From Tenebrio molitor (taxonomy: Eukaryota > Arthropoda > Insecta > Coleoptera > Tenebrionidae), in assembly GCF_963966145.1 (NCBI RefSeq), contig NC_091049.1, positions 2,046,001 through 2,110,000 on the forward strand: 64,000 nt of DNA, given 5' to 3'. A program made the translations under genes and the position numbers. The notes below the pieces were generated by a model that ran no database searches, was not told where the DNA came from, and saw only the letters and a program-made list of their open reading frames with translations. Within the stretch, counting starts at the first letter, position 1; each line of letters starts with the position of its first letter. Below are positions 35,734 to 47,819 of this stretch, one piece after another.

Positions 35734-38525
35734 TCAAACCTCTCTTTCACAGGAACCAGGTTCAAGGAATAACAATTTTGAAGGATTGTAATACTATTTT
35801 CTATTATTATTTACTCTACCATTTTCAGCTTTTCCAAGAAATGACTTTGTGTCGATTTCACCTGACCAATCATGTGGCAACATTGCATCTAAATTCACCT
35901 ATAAATTATTTTAACGTAAATGAATCAAAATAAAAATTTCTTACAATTTACAAATGTGTGATTTTCAACAAAACTTGCTGTAAACAATGTTCTGTCCATT
36001 TTCTTCTAATTCTTTCTTTGTGTATTGATTATACTTTTATTCTTGTTTGTAATTTTCCTCAAGTTCTTTCTTTTTCTTTAGGTATTATTTTACATACAAA
36101 ATGTTCTCAAAGAATATGAGTATTCGGACATGCTGAGAAAGTAAATAAAAACAATGCTCTACTACTGCTGCTATAGTTTATCGTAACAGATACCCTGCAA
36201 GAATATTGAAATGGAGGTCCTGCAAGGATTACTAGGTGAAGAAATGGGTGAAAAAGTATGAACTAATATTGTTAGAAGAGTTCGTGTTTGCGAAGATAAA
36301 TCTGGAGAAAATTTTGACATTGCCTCTAATTTTGGTTTAATTTATTTCACTTATTTTTTTTTTCAATTTGTAATGAAAGTTGCACTTTTTTACACGCAAA
36401 ATCGTAGTGAAAGTAGAACATTTTTACACGAAAAATCGTAGTGAAAGTAGTACTTTTTTGCATCATTTTATTCCATTTCCTTGGAGATGCATACCTTTTT
36501 TTTAATTTTTCATAAATCCTTTTGGACCAAATTTCTCAACTTACATCGATATGCAAAAAAAACAGTGTGTACAACACTCTTTTTTTCACTTATTTACTTG
36601 ATTAATTCGGGCTACGCCCTCGTTAATCAATCTGCAAATTCTTGAAAAAAAGTATGACTTTCATAACAAGTTGTGCAATTAACTATTTAAGTTTGACACG
36701 TCCGTATCATTACTGACCTTGCCATTGACCTTAAGACAATAATGTTGCTTCATTGTTCTTTCTTATTTCCACAAATATAAAAAAAATCTACTAATTATTG
36801 AAATAAATCCAATATGTTACTTTCAGAAAAAGAAAATAAAGCAGGTAGATGTACTTTTACCCAATAACATACTGTGGAGTTTGCGAATTTTGGGACACTC
36901 TGTAGACAAATTTGAACTTTCTAATATCACACAGAAAACAATAAAATATTCTTCACACAATTCTCTTTTCGTTTTTTTTTTTTTTTTGAAAATATTCTTC
37001 TTCCAGAGAAGGAATTGTAGGCATTGTAGTAAATCAATACCCGTATGTACCAATCTATGAGTACGCTTTCGTTTTTCCGACCAATTGGTCTGTTTCTCTG
37101 TTTGACGTTCGATTCCGAACTGCCACCCGTACGAGTCAATCTACGAGTCGATTCTCGTATTTCAGGTTCTTTGGATATTTTACTTGAACCTTTGCGACAA
37201 ATCTTGAGCCGCGTTAAAAACATAATCGTCTCCTTTTAGGAGAGGCACCCAACAGTAACTTGGTGTATTTCCGGAGCCGTCCTCAAGCTCTCCTAATTAA
37301 ACAAAGATTAAAACATTAAATTAGCAGCGGATCACTCCCGCCCCCGCTCCCGGCCGTCAGTAGGAGAGTCTGTTTTATGAAAATGCGTATGTTAATGAAT
37401 GCAAATGGCCCCCCATTTACCAGACAACACGACGGCTGTCGGTTCCCGTTTAACGTTACGAGATATTAATTGTGAACAGCCATTATTATTACGTCATTAG
37501 CACTTTACGAACAGCTTTTTATTAGTCTAGATTTTTGCATAAATTTGAATTCGTTCCGACAGATTGCCCTTGCGGAGGGTGCGGCCGCCATCTTTATTTT
37601 TGTTTAGCGTACGACGTTTTTTCCAAGCGAACTTTTGATTAGTTTCGAAGGCGGCCGGGGCGCCAAGGTGCGATCGGGTGGTTTCCGGTCGAACGACGTC
37701 GACCGATCGACGCCGATCGGTTCCCATCCCGTCGAGAAAATTCGACGAAAACGCCTATTCATCGGCGTCTAATTGACTTTGGTAAGTGTTTAAATTAATT
37801 AGTAGGGAAGTTTGTTTCTTTGGGGGCGGCTGCCGTGGGGGGCGAATTTAAATAAATGTCGTACGAGGAGTCGCAAGAAAAAATTCCAGGGTGAAATACG
37901 AGCGGGGCGATATTGGACATCGGAGGGACGATAAGAAGCGAAGGGTGAAAGGGTGGACCTGGTCCAGTCGTCCACTTAGAATATGAATATTTGATAAACG
38001 GCGGCACTTATCGCTTGTTTAACGCGATTATGTTGCGTCTTGTCTTGTTTATGGGGGTAGTTTGCCGAATACGTGCACACACACGACCGGAAAAACCCCG
38101 GACGAATTAAGGGGCGAGATTTATTTTTACCTCCCTTGATCTTTTCGGGATCTCGCTAAAATGCTTAAACCTCTTACGGTTAATTAGGGAATATTCGCAA
38201 ATACTTGAAGGTTGTTATTTTGGAGATTCCAGGACCGTTCTCGGGGGTTAATTATTTTCAATTTCCTACCCCTCAGACCCAGACAAAGCGAACCGCACGC
38301 TAAGCCTCAAAAGGTACCAAATTAAACACAGTGTTGTGCGGATGTCCTTTGCACGGGGCGCAGGATAACGCTGCAGGATTTACATTTTCTTCACTCGTAC
38401 TAAACCCACAAAAAAAAAACATCAAAGCTAACAAGAAAATTCTCAAAAACAAAAACTTCTTCTCTATTATGTTTAATTTGACAGTTTCTGTTTGATTTAT
38501 TTTTTTGTTTTTTGTATTTATATTG
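35734..38525. other. AT-rich DNA, then GC-rich block 37050-38350
   Basis: A short tandem duplication at 36387-36454 repeats TACACGMAAAATCGTAGTGA. An inverted pair around 36575-36640 resembles a degraded MITE. 37050-38350 is GC-rich, single-copy and without a supported gene. 37123-37190 resembles 20125-20185. Confidence 0.4.
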
Positions 38526-38793
38526 TACAGGGTGTCTCAAAATTCGCGAATTCCGAATTCAGAGCGTGGTAGGGAAGGACCCAGTGGAGTTCGAAAAATA
38601 CTTAGAAAAAAAAAATCGCTCTTCCTGAAGAAGAAATAAGCACTTTAATTTTGTTCAATACATAGCAGCCTTCATACCAATGTATCTTTGTGGGGGGAGT
38701 CCCGATTTTATTTTTATTTCCATATTTGGACTACTGAAGTGATTCCCTACAACGCTCTGAATTTGGAATTCGCGAATTTTGAGACACCCTGTA
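38526..38793. mobile_element. MITE with TACAGGGTGTCTCAAAATTC ends, 268 bp
   Basis: Well-conserved terminal inverted repeats of about 45 bp, continuing GCGAATTCCGAATTCAGAGC on the left and the inverse on the right. A solo related end (TACAGGCTGTCTCAAAATTT) is at 38879. Confidence 0.85.
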
Positions 38794-40374
38794 TATTAAT
38801 TTTTTATAATAATAAACTGGAAGTTTAGTGTGGAAAGTGGGTATATGGAAAAACAAATAATAATAAAATACATAATATACAGGCTGTCTCAAAATTTTAA
38901 TGTTTTGATTTTGGAGTGCCTATTTTGGTCCCCCTGTAGTGTCGTGTTCAGTGCAAGATAATTTTTCCCTGTCTGGTTGGTAATTAAATTGTTATCATTA
39001 GATTAATGCGTCGCTTGCGGTTCTTATCAGCGTCTCCTTCTTGTCGTAACTCAGCAGGTACTTCAGCCCCAATTATCATTAACAAAAGATGAATAATTAA
39101 GGTCCACTCGTCGTGGCATCGCCATCACGGCCCATTATCCCCGCCGATTAATATCAACGTAGAAAATGAAAAGAACCCTTTTTCGCGTTGGTAAATTCCG
39201 GCGATATTGCCATCCCATTAATTAATGTCCAAGTGGCGGCGATACGGAGGCCTCCCTCGGGAGCGGCGACGTTTAAGGGACGTCGGTCCTCCTTCGTCCC
39301 CCCCTCGCGGACACGGGTCAACCATAATTAACGCCTCTCGTTAATCATATCAAAGTTTATGGCCAGAAAGCCCTTTTGTGTAAGATCGGCCCAGCGGGGG
39401 CGGCTGCGTTTTTTCTCGGCCCGCTCCCAGCCCATTTTTCATTCGATTCCTCTATGTGCACTTGAGACGTGGCGACCGGAACACCCGCCGCTTTTAATCC
39501 GGGGGACGGAATCAAATCTCAACAATTAGTACACACAAAACCGAGTGGTCAAGCGTGCTGGCGATAAATCTCCGCGTTTCTTACGTACGCTGTACAGATA
39601 ACGTTATATTAATTAAATGTTCTTGCTTGTTGTGCGCCCTTTCATGCCGTACGCCATAATTTAAGCCCAGGACAAATTTACTACTGTTGCCTTATCGGCG
39701 GGGGGTGGACGGCGACGCTGTGCTCGGGGGTGGAAAGTCGTCGAGGAATTACCACCCGTGACAATGGGAATATCGCTGGGTTGTCGGCGCGGGGCGGCGA
39801 GGGACTCACACATCATCCAAGCAATACATATACACGGTGGCCGAGGAAATTATCCGTGTCCACACTGTCGATTTTTCTCTCATTACTTTTGAAGCTTCCT
39901 ACTTGGTAAAAAAACTACAAATAAATTATTTTAGATTTGTATGAGCTGTCAGTTCCTGTTTAGAAACGTTTTATTCCGGAAACGAGCACACTTCAATTTT
40001 TTCTAAATTTAGATACGGTAGTTTTGGCATAAAAAGACCTACAAAAGGTTTAAATAAACATTGAGAAATATAAATAGAAAATTTACCGGTTCTAGTTAAA
40101 TATATAATTAAGTTACAACTTGAAAAAATTAGAATGTATTAAATTTTTTGTCCGAACAAAAAATAATCCTTATATTGTTGTGTCTGTTAAATTCAAGTTA
40201 ACCGTGTCAAGTTGCTTTATTTGATCAATATTTTCATGCTTCATTTGATCTGTTATTGGTGCCTTTCCTTTTCGTAATTTGCATATTTGTAGTATTTCGT
40301 ATTGTTGTTACGTTATTCGTTTTCCTTTCTCTTGTTTGGTAAACTGTCAATTCGCAATTGTCTGTTTTTTTGTG
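38794..40374. other. GC-rich non-coding block 38960-39870
   Basis: Single-copy, GC-rich, CpG-containing, with TTAATTAA words near 39215 and 39608. No supported coding frame. Candidate regulatory DNA. 39870-40374 is AT-rich. Confidence 0.4.
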
Positions 40375-40425
40375 TCTCAGACAAAAGGATTCACTTCTAC
40401 TCTTAATGATATAATCTACTATTTT
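40375..40425 (-). mobile_element. MITE, family D, fragment
   Basis: Only the TCACTTCTACTCTTAATGAT then ATAATCTACTAT tip. It lies directly beside the truncated end of the next Helitron copy. Confidence 0.6.
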
Positions 40426-40450
40426 GCATCTTCTCACCTGTATCATTTAT

Positions 40451-40933
40451 TTTAAGCTATTTGAAGCTTGTTCTGCTTCATTTAAGACATCTTCCGGTAA
40501 AACACAATCATTCAAACACATTTTGCTAAATTGCTACTTTTATAAACAACCAAATGTAACTATGACATCTGAACATATCATGCAAACGCGATTTCCAACT
40601 CGAAAAAACTTTTTTTGTGTTTAACAGGCTTAAAAATGATAATAGGGGTTGATTTTTGTGGGTGTCAAGCGGCGAAGGTGGCGATATACTCAGAGGATGA
40701 AATAGGGGTGAAGCGGCGAAGGTGAGGGTATTTCCAACTCGAAAAAACTGTCTTTTTTTCTTAACAGGGTTGAAAATGGTAGTAGGGGTTGGTTTTTGTA
40801 AAATTAATGTAGACAGTAATTTTCTTCTTGTTTTGAAGATCAAGTGTACAAAATTTCATCAAGATCGGAGTAAAACTGTAGATTTGCATACAAAATATAC
40901 AAACAAACAGACATTCAGTTTTATATATATAGA
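40451..40933 (-). mobile_element. Helitron copy, 3' truncated
   Basis: Its 5' end, TCTATATATATAAAACTGAA on the minus strand, starts at 40933 with the expected A in front. It keeps the region with two TTCGCCGCTT segments and part of the captured recombinase-like exon, then stops near 40451 beside a family D fragment. The overlapping open frames at 40424-41054 are Helitron sequence, not genes. Confidence 0.85.
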
Positions 40934-41894
40934 TAATTATACAATGCAAAATACATCAATGATAATATATCAAAGGAATTATCATTACTCGATAGAGATA
41001 TCCCTAATGATAAATGAGCCCCGGCCTCGATTCCGTGCCCCTTTTTTCCAATAATAATACTGTTTACCACAAAAAACGTTTTCTTACGGAATATGAAATT
41101 TCAAGCGATACCATCTCCGCCGGAGCAATTTTTTCCGCCCAGATGTCCCGGGGAATTCCACCATCTCCGATTAGCAATTTTTAATTGCATCTCGATCCCG
41201 CCTGATCTATTATTTATCGAACCGTCCGGAATGAAAACAAAGAACCGACCCGCCCCGACTCCTCATGTTTATTTGTGCATTTTCGTACAGTCGGTCGACT
41301 CTTAACGATTTAAAGTGCATATATTATCGATATATCTCGGTTGTCAGTGCAATCGCATTAGAAATGCTAAAATATGCCATCTGGCGGATGATTTATAGGG
41401 CCCGGAGAGGGACCGGAGCGACATTCGAACGTTCGCCCGGAGCTTCCGGTTAAGCTCCCGGACCCGATACAATGTCGCGGGAGAGTGGAAAAACGCGCCT
41501 ACAATACCGGGATAATCTACGACGAAAAAAACACACGACTTACAATCGCCGAATTTAATTGAAAGGAGTGCGATCATCCTTTCTGAGGGGAAGATGACGG
41601 ATTTTTTCGGGCGAAGACGCCGCCAGAACTGATATGTCGGAGGGATGATGTGTTTCGGACTGTCATTAGCACCCCCCATGATACTATCTGTTGGCGTGTG
41701 TGTGTGTGTATAAAAAGCCCCGGAGCGGGACGTCACAATGGATATCTCTGCGCGGTCAATGTTATGTTGTGGTGTGATTTTTCCACGTCACTACAAGGCG
41801 ACTCTTTGTCTGATAAGGAATGTCTTCGGCCAGGGGCGACTCGTTAAATATCAATTCTGGAAATGATACTCAAATATCCACAATGGCAGATCTA
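40934..41894. other. GC-rich single-copy block, no supported gene
   Basis: 41050-41850 is GC-rich. The minus frame at 41344-41736 and plus frames at 41093-41847 are compositional. TATAAAAA at 41709 has an ATG only about 3 bases after a plausible start site, too close for a normal leader. Confidence 0.35.
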
Positions 41895-42260
41895 GATTTC
41901 AGTAGTTATTCACAGGAAGAGAGCTTTCGGTCACGCGAAATCAAGTGAACGAAAGCGGCTGTCTTTGGTTTTGTTCGATACCTCCTTAGAAAATGAGTCT
42001 GTAACTTTGTATTAAAAATTTTAAATAAAAACCAATAACATTTTTGAACGGATCTGTTGCTATTGTGAAAATTGTGGAAGTTATATGTTCCTGATGATGT
42101 CCTGGAGGAGCCAAGTGCCGTGAAGTACCAAATGTTGCCTAAAAAATCAAAATTACGTTATCAGAAAGAATTGGAAAAACCAGTGAGTGAAAGACTGTGA
42201 GCGAAAAACGATGAGCGAAAGTGAAGTGAACGAAAGAGAAACCTTCACCCACTAAAAAAT
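41895..42260. mobile_element. Element family E, copy 2
   Basis: Shares with 13065-13376 the TTTCGGTCACGCG flank, the TTTTGTTCGATACCTCCTTA arm at 41972, the gene fragment and the GTGAAGTGAACGAAAGAGAA right side. The right arm of the internal inverted repeat is missing. About 90 bp near 42005-42100 are present only here. Confidence 0.65.
42078..42200 (+). pseudogene. Recombinase-like N-terminal fragment, longer copy
   Basis: The frame reads KLYVPDDVLEEPSAVKYQML and then PKKSKLRYQKELEK before a TGA at 42198. VPDDVLEE and PKKSKLRY line up with LPEDVLNE and PEKSKGRY of the Helitron-captured exon at 6750, at comparable spacing. A TGA precedes it in frame and no Met starts it, so it is a relic. The sequence is similar but not identical, suggesting a separate capture of a related gene. 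Confidence 0.5.
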
Positions 42261-43468
42261 TATAACAATTACCTCTCAAAGCTTAAAATTTACTTAAATA
42301 AGCTTCACTGATGTAACATTATTTAGTAAGTAAAAGATATGTCACTTTTGACACATGTTATCGCAGAAACATTTATTTAAGCAGAGACATTACTCTCGCC
42401 TGCTCCAGCATCCAAATAGTTTTCGTCGCCCCCATCCTGTCCTAGATTATTACTTCTGAATCGCTACCCCTATTTAAGAAATACATTGACGTGAAGGGTG
42501 AAAAAGTACATTTCATCCTTAAGAATCAGTCGAAGTCTTAACCATCGAACCCATTTCGGTTTCCGTCGTGGATGCCGCCCCTTCCGCGCCGCCGATGTCC
42601 CCGTATGCATTCGTCAAGGCAAAGGGGGCGCTGCTGGTATGTATAAGAGTGGAGAATGTCACTGACATCGCATTAATCTCACTGAATTAAGATGCTCAGA
42701 CTGCATCATTACTTACTGGGCCCTTTTGTTCGGGAGGGTGGTCGGCGAGGGGGTCGGAAAATATTTCCAGGAAAAAACAAACGTGTCCCGTTCCGAATTG
42801 GAATGGAAGTTCGCGCGGCCCAACTGCTCGCCGGATTATTCTTTTAATTACGGCGAAATGTTTGTTATGTAATATATTTTATAGGGCGGTAATGTCCCTG
42901 AACGTCCTCGGCGAACGACCGACGAGGAAAACGGCAAAAAACCGGAGCGTTCCGGAGGAAAAAACCGGGAAGGCGTAGTACTGATGCTTTTTTTCCGCTC
43001 ACCCTCCCGGGTGAAAAATGAGCCCGGATCTCGCCCGAGTTCCACCGGAGCCGGACTAACACAGGAGCGGATTATCGTCCATTGTCTCATTACTATCTCC
43101 AATTTGAAAGTGGGACAGGGCCGGGAAGGGTTGATCGACGACGCGAATCACTTCAGATGACTGCTTAAGACAAATCAAATAAAAAATACAATTCTTGACA
43201 CTGAGACTTTCAGTGCAGATAATCCTCAGCAAAGCTTGCCCTTCAATTCAGTTTTAACAAATTACGATAATTATCTGGTCTAATTATGGTGATGACTATG
43301 AATAAACTAAAGACATCAAAATATATAAACATTTATAGAACTGTTAAAAATTGTATGTTTTTGAATGTTCTGCGAGTGTTTTTACGATAAGCGATGCTAC
43401 AAATGACCCCGACCTACTTCTGTGAAATAGAAAATTTGTTTAAAGATGCTGAGATTTCCACATCAGTT
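42261..43468. other. Non-coding, GC-rich at 42540-43120
   Basis: Single-copy GC-rich block with overlapping minus frames (42848-43102) and no supporting signals. Confidence 0.35.
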
Positions 43469-43630
43469 ATGGTAGTAGGCGTTGGTTTTTGTAAAATTAA
43501 AGTAGACAGTAATTTTCTTCTTGTTTTGAAGATCAAGTGTACAAAATTTCATCAAGATCGAAGTAAAACTGTAGATTTGCATACAAAATATACAAACAAA
43601 CAGACATTCAGTTTTATATATATATATAGA
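43469..43630 (-). mobile_element. Helitron 5' fragment
   Basis: The 5' 162 bp of the Helitron: minus-strand TC at 43630-43629 preceded by A, running to 43469. Everything downstream, including the captured exon and the hairpin, is absent. Confidence 0.8.
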
Positions 43631-45310
43631 TTTCTATAAGAAGTGGAAGATAATAAATTTAAAACAAATATTACCCTCATGATTACTGTATTAAGTAAAA
43701 TACATGTACAAACAATGGCAAGTATACAGGGCGTCACAAAAACAAATATCGGATCGTTATTTCAAATTAAAGTACTCGTACCATTCAGTCACCTCCTTTA
43801 ATAAGGAACATCATTTTTAATACACTACCTACTATGAAAAAACAACTTTCAGCGCCAACTAGAGCACTGAAAGAAAAGTCTTAACTTGCTGTCCTATATC
43901 AGCCAATCAAATTCGTTGAAAAGGGATCACGTGACAGATAAATTATATTCTCCACATATAATTCGGATTATCAGAGCATGTTTCCAACATTTCAGAACTT
44001 AAAGAAATCATTTCTGCCTAAAGGTCAAAGTTATGTAAGAATATTCCTCGATTCTGCATCGTTCTCATTGTGAAACACCTGTGTCCATTTTAATAAACAT
44101 TCTTAAGAGTCACTCGAAACGACATTAGAACTGGAGAAAGCTTTTTGCACAAAATCCACAATATCATTAACTTTTACGTAAATTCCTTAATCGAATAAAA
44201 ATTATTTTTAGCGACTTTCTAAAGTTTCTTAAAGTTGTGTTTTAATCATTATTGGCGTTTTGCTATTTTTTTTAATTATTGCAAATCAAGCGTGTCGTGG
44301 AGATTCCCAGTACCGAACTGAAAATTAAATTATTAGAAAATATTTTTTAATACAATAAACTGCAAGAACATAAAATTTCAACACTCGGTATATCAGAGTG
44401 TGCGAAGAAAGGGTGAACATTGCAGAACGAATGCATCATAGATGGTAAATAATCTAATTACGCATGAAAAACGCTGACAATAACCACCGGAAGCCGTATC
44501 CAGCCGTCGTAAAACGTACGGTCTAATCAACGACTCGGCGTTAATTTTTCAAATGTTGTGCGTTTTGAGCTGTTAACCGCGTATTATTGCCAATAAATAA
44601 ATTGGATTTACGAGCCTGCGTAACGTCTCGTTCCACGACGATCTTCCTTACATCAAAACGATATTACATTATCATTATTGTTTGATTGCGTGGCCGCCGA
44701 CGATAGGTGGCGCTCACGCGACTCTCAATTTTTTTTTCTTTCCTTCGTGCTGCTCTCCTCCATCTCAATTAGATTTATTCCAAGAGATGTCATCCGGTTC
44801 TCTATAATTATTGGGCTACCGCGCACGTAAGTCTATTAAGAACGAAGGAAAAGATTGAAGAATAGAAGGTCATTCTGCATCGTTAGCTGAGCAAAGACCT
44901 CACGCATTCCTCACCTACCGTGTTGCGTCCGTCATATCATCGTAATATCCATTGGACTAATTTCACGGGACGTTTTACGTTGAAAAACCGTCGAAATTAG
45001 TACTCGCATACAACCAGTCCACGGTTGGTAATTCCATCGATAAGACAGTTATTCCGGTGGTTATTAAGGCCGGCGGTTAATTGGTCACAGACCATTGGGT
45101 ATGGGCATCATCGAGTGGGTGTCGGTGTCGCTTCCAGGAGATACTTTGGTCCGTGAAGATTCTATTGACTGCCAGTGTTATTCTTTTGTGCAGAAATTTT
45201 AATCAGAAAAAAATCTTTCATTAAGCACAAACAAGAAGAGAAGTTAATAATGGAATTCTTGGAAGTGAACATAAAAAGGAATTCTTTATTACACACAAAA
45301 AATCAGAGTA
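43631..45310. other. Non-coding DNA
   Basis: A solo TATACAGGGCGTCACAAAAA end is at 43723. 44450-45180 is moderately GC-rich and single-copy, with AGGTGGCGCTC, a CTCF-like core, at 44705-44715. No supported gene. Confidence 0.4.
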
Positions 45311-45390
45311 ATAGTAGATTATATCATTAAGAGTAGAAGTGAGTCTTTTTGTGCTGAGCCCCGAGATTGAAGACCGAGGCGAAGTCGAGT
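45311..45390 (+). mobile_element. MITE, family D, half element
   Basis: Starts ATAGTAGATTATATCATTAA and runs through GACCGAGGCGAAGTCGAG; nearly identical to 10327-10400. The opposite arm is not seen. Confidence 0.7.
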
Positions 45391-45860
45391 GTGCCACTTT
45401 TATTAGCAAGAAAATGTTTTGTTTTTCAAATTTTCTAAAATAAATTTACAGAAACAGCTAAGTATTTCTTACAAAAAAAAATCATAGATAGTAACTTTTT
45501 GACAATCAAAGCAAAATTTCGCTTCCAAAGCAAAAGCGGGCCAGAAAACGCTAATAACTAATAAGACATAATTTCATTCAAAAGTGAAACTGTGATTTCT
45601 GAAAGAAGGAAGTTTAATGTCGTGCTTTTCGAAATTTAAAAATTTCAAAATTTTCCAAATTACCGTAAAATTAAATCGAACTACAACACCGTACAAATAT
45701 TCAATTTTTTGTACAGTTTAAATGTAATTAAAACAATCAATTCTCTTTATACAGTTGATTTTTAAGACATTTTAACCTTTTGTGTAAGAAACAATTCTTT
45801 GATTAAAAAAGGACTCTGGGAATTTTTGGATTCTTCTTGATCAGCGAAAATCAATACATA
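45391..45860. other. AT-rich non-coding DNA
   Basis: Nothing recognised. Confidence 0.4.
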
Positions 45861-46341
45861 TACAGGGTGTCTTAAAATTATCGTATTCCGAGTTCGGGGC
45901 TTAGTAGGGGACATCCTGTTGACCAAGTAAAAATGTTTAAAAAAATTGCTGTCACTTTGAAAAAAATATCAAAGTTGCCAATATTTGTTCAAAAGTACTT
46001 ACCTGATTAGTATTCTAGCTATGTTGTACTTCCCTTTTGAACAAAAATTTGAAAAATAAAACTTTTATTTTTTCGAGATAAAAATGTTTTTTCAAGAAAT
46101 GTCTTTTCATTTATATTTTAATATTTTACATAATCATCCTCACCATATTTCAAAATGAATGTCAATCATTTATATTTTTTATTTGAAGAAAACGAAAACA
46201 TAATGAAAAATTTGAACCTTCAGACCCATATCTTTGTAAAGACCCCCCCCCTATATTTTTTATTTTATTTTTTCGAGATTCCTGAGATTTTTCCCTACCA
46301 GACCCCCGACTTGGAATACGTTAATTTTGCGACACCCTGTA
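45861..46341. mobile_element. MITE with TACAGGGTGTCTTAAAATTA ends, 481 bp
   Basis: Paired ends TACAGGGTGTCTTAAAATTA and AATTTTGCGACACCCTGTA, continuing inward through CGTATTCCGAGTTCGGGG and CCCCCGACTTGGAATACG. The plus frame 46155-46373 lies inside it and is not a gene. Confidence 0.8.
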
Positions 46342-47140
46342 TATTACCTATTTATTTGGTAATAAAAAGTTAATAAGAAGTTCACTTGGTAATAAATTTT
46401 AAAACATTCTTCAGGGTATCCAGGTATAAAGGATTGCCAAGTTTGGAAAAAAATATTATTGTGCCGCCTTTTTGAAATACTTCTGACATTAATTAGCCAA
46501 CAACCTAACCTAAAAATATGACATCCAGAATTATTTCTCAAAATATTCTACATATGAAGCGGCACATTCAAAATTTGACAAGTTTTCATAGTAAGCTGGA
46601 CCAGACAATCATTTATAGATAGATACCTACCCTGTACATATTATACAAAAGAAATAAATCTCAAATTACTTTTTCCTATAACTTGGGCAAAATTTATTGT
46701 AATGGTTTAGGTATAAATTTCAATAAATTTCATGATTTGCTATAAATTGTAAAAATGGATAAGCACGAAAATTCACATATGATAAATCATCGGTTAAAAC
46801 CATTCGTAATAACAGAATAAAAGAAAAAACACAATTTTAAATTATATTCAGTAGGTCATGGTTCTAATTCACCTTATTTTTTTGCTTTCCAGTAAAATAA
46901 AATTCATATTAATCACAGTAAATCAAAATGTGATGACAAGATTTTAAAATGTCGTTACCGTAGAAACCTGTAAAGCCCACTTATTTTTAAAATGACATGA
47001 TTTTCCGGGAATTTTCCGATAAGTTTGACCGTTGTATTAAAAGAATGAAACAAAAATACAAAATAATCGTGTTAATTTACAAAATACATCAAATACTTAG
47101 GTATGTAGTAATTTTATTTTAATAAATTTTTGGTCAGAAA
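46342..47140. other. AT-rich non-coding DNA
   Basis: No gene or clear repeat seen. Confidence 0.4.
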
Positions 47141-47480
47141 TGTCTCCATATATGTACACAGATCCCCCTCGGAATGGACCCGTCCACCAAGCTCTAGATT
47201 TATTAGAAATTAATAATAACAAAAACTTCCTACCTTGTGTCTCAATGATTTTGTTACTTTCCATTGCAAATCTTGACACTGATTAGTTATTGTTCTTCTA
47301 CTCCAAAGAAATTAACTCCAACAGATCATAACGTCGTAACTTTTCCGCACAAGATTCAAATTCTTCACACCATCGAGGTAGGCGCCGCCGTCTTAAAGCC
47401 GAACACCTCTAAAGTGCATCAAAAATCGCAATTAAAACGCGAATTCGTTGCCAAAACCACGACTCATTTTAGTTTTGAAT
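47141..47480 (-). pseudogene. Degenerate gene copy, unit 0 (first exon kept)
   Basis: On the minus strand a 31-nt exon at 47264-47234 reads MESNKIIETQ plus one base and ends at a GTAGG donor. The equal-length exon at 48747-48717 reads MDCNKIINTQ. Leader sequence upstream (AATTTCTTTGGAGTAGAAGA) is shared with the other copies, and the segment with GGCGGCGCCTAC at 47388-47400 recurs at 61729-61741. The second exon, near 47160-47180, has a deletion relative to the other copies. The family is not recognised. The shared exon length, phase and donor are what make this look like a former gene rather than random repeat. Confidence 0.45.
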
Positions 47481-47689
47481 CTTGATAACAAAATTTAAAC
47501 ATTCAAGTAAATACTTTTGAACGGACTCACCCCGCGCGCGTTATAATAGACCGGCCCACTTGATGAATAAATTAAAAATCGCGAGTAAGTTTTGATCGAC
47601 TGGATTTGCTTAATTGTGGAAACCAAAACAGTCCGAGTTTGCTGTGGTGCAGCAAATTGGTAACAGATCACAAAATTCGTGAGTTTTTC

Positions 47690-47790
47690 GATTTTAAATT
47701 TGAACCGACGCACTCATCGCGACACTTTCGACCGACGACAGCGCCGCGGTTTCGCAGGTTTCACACCGCAGCGAGGCCGCGGGAAGTTTA
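47690..47790 (-). promoter_or_regulatory. Conserved promoter-like segment with E2F-like site
   Basis: On the minus strand it contains AACTTCCCGCGGCC (E2F-like TTCCCGCG), then GGTGTGAAA-CTGCGAAA, GGCGCTGTCGTCGGTCGAAA and GTGTCGCG. The same order occurs at 48808-48880. It lies about 200-300 bp upstream, in gene direction, of the unit 0 leader. The role is inferred from position and conservation. Confidence 0.4.
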
Positions 47791-47819
47791 AAAATATGTT
47801 TGTCGCGTAATAATCCCGG

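Noticed and set aside
40526..41054. Paired 105-110-codon frames resembling those at 6428-6763
   Set aside because: They are the same Helitron sequence read on opposite strands; the match reflects element copies, not a conserved gene.
41709..41866. TATAAAAA followed by a 42-codon frame
   Set aside because: The ATG lies only about 3 bases after the best start-site candidate, and the frame has no features of a protein.
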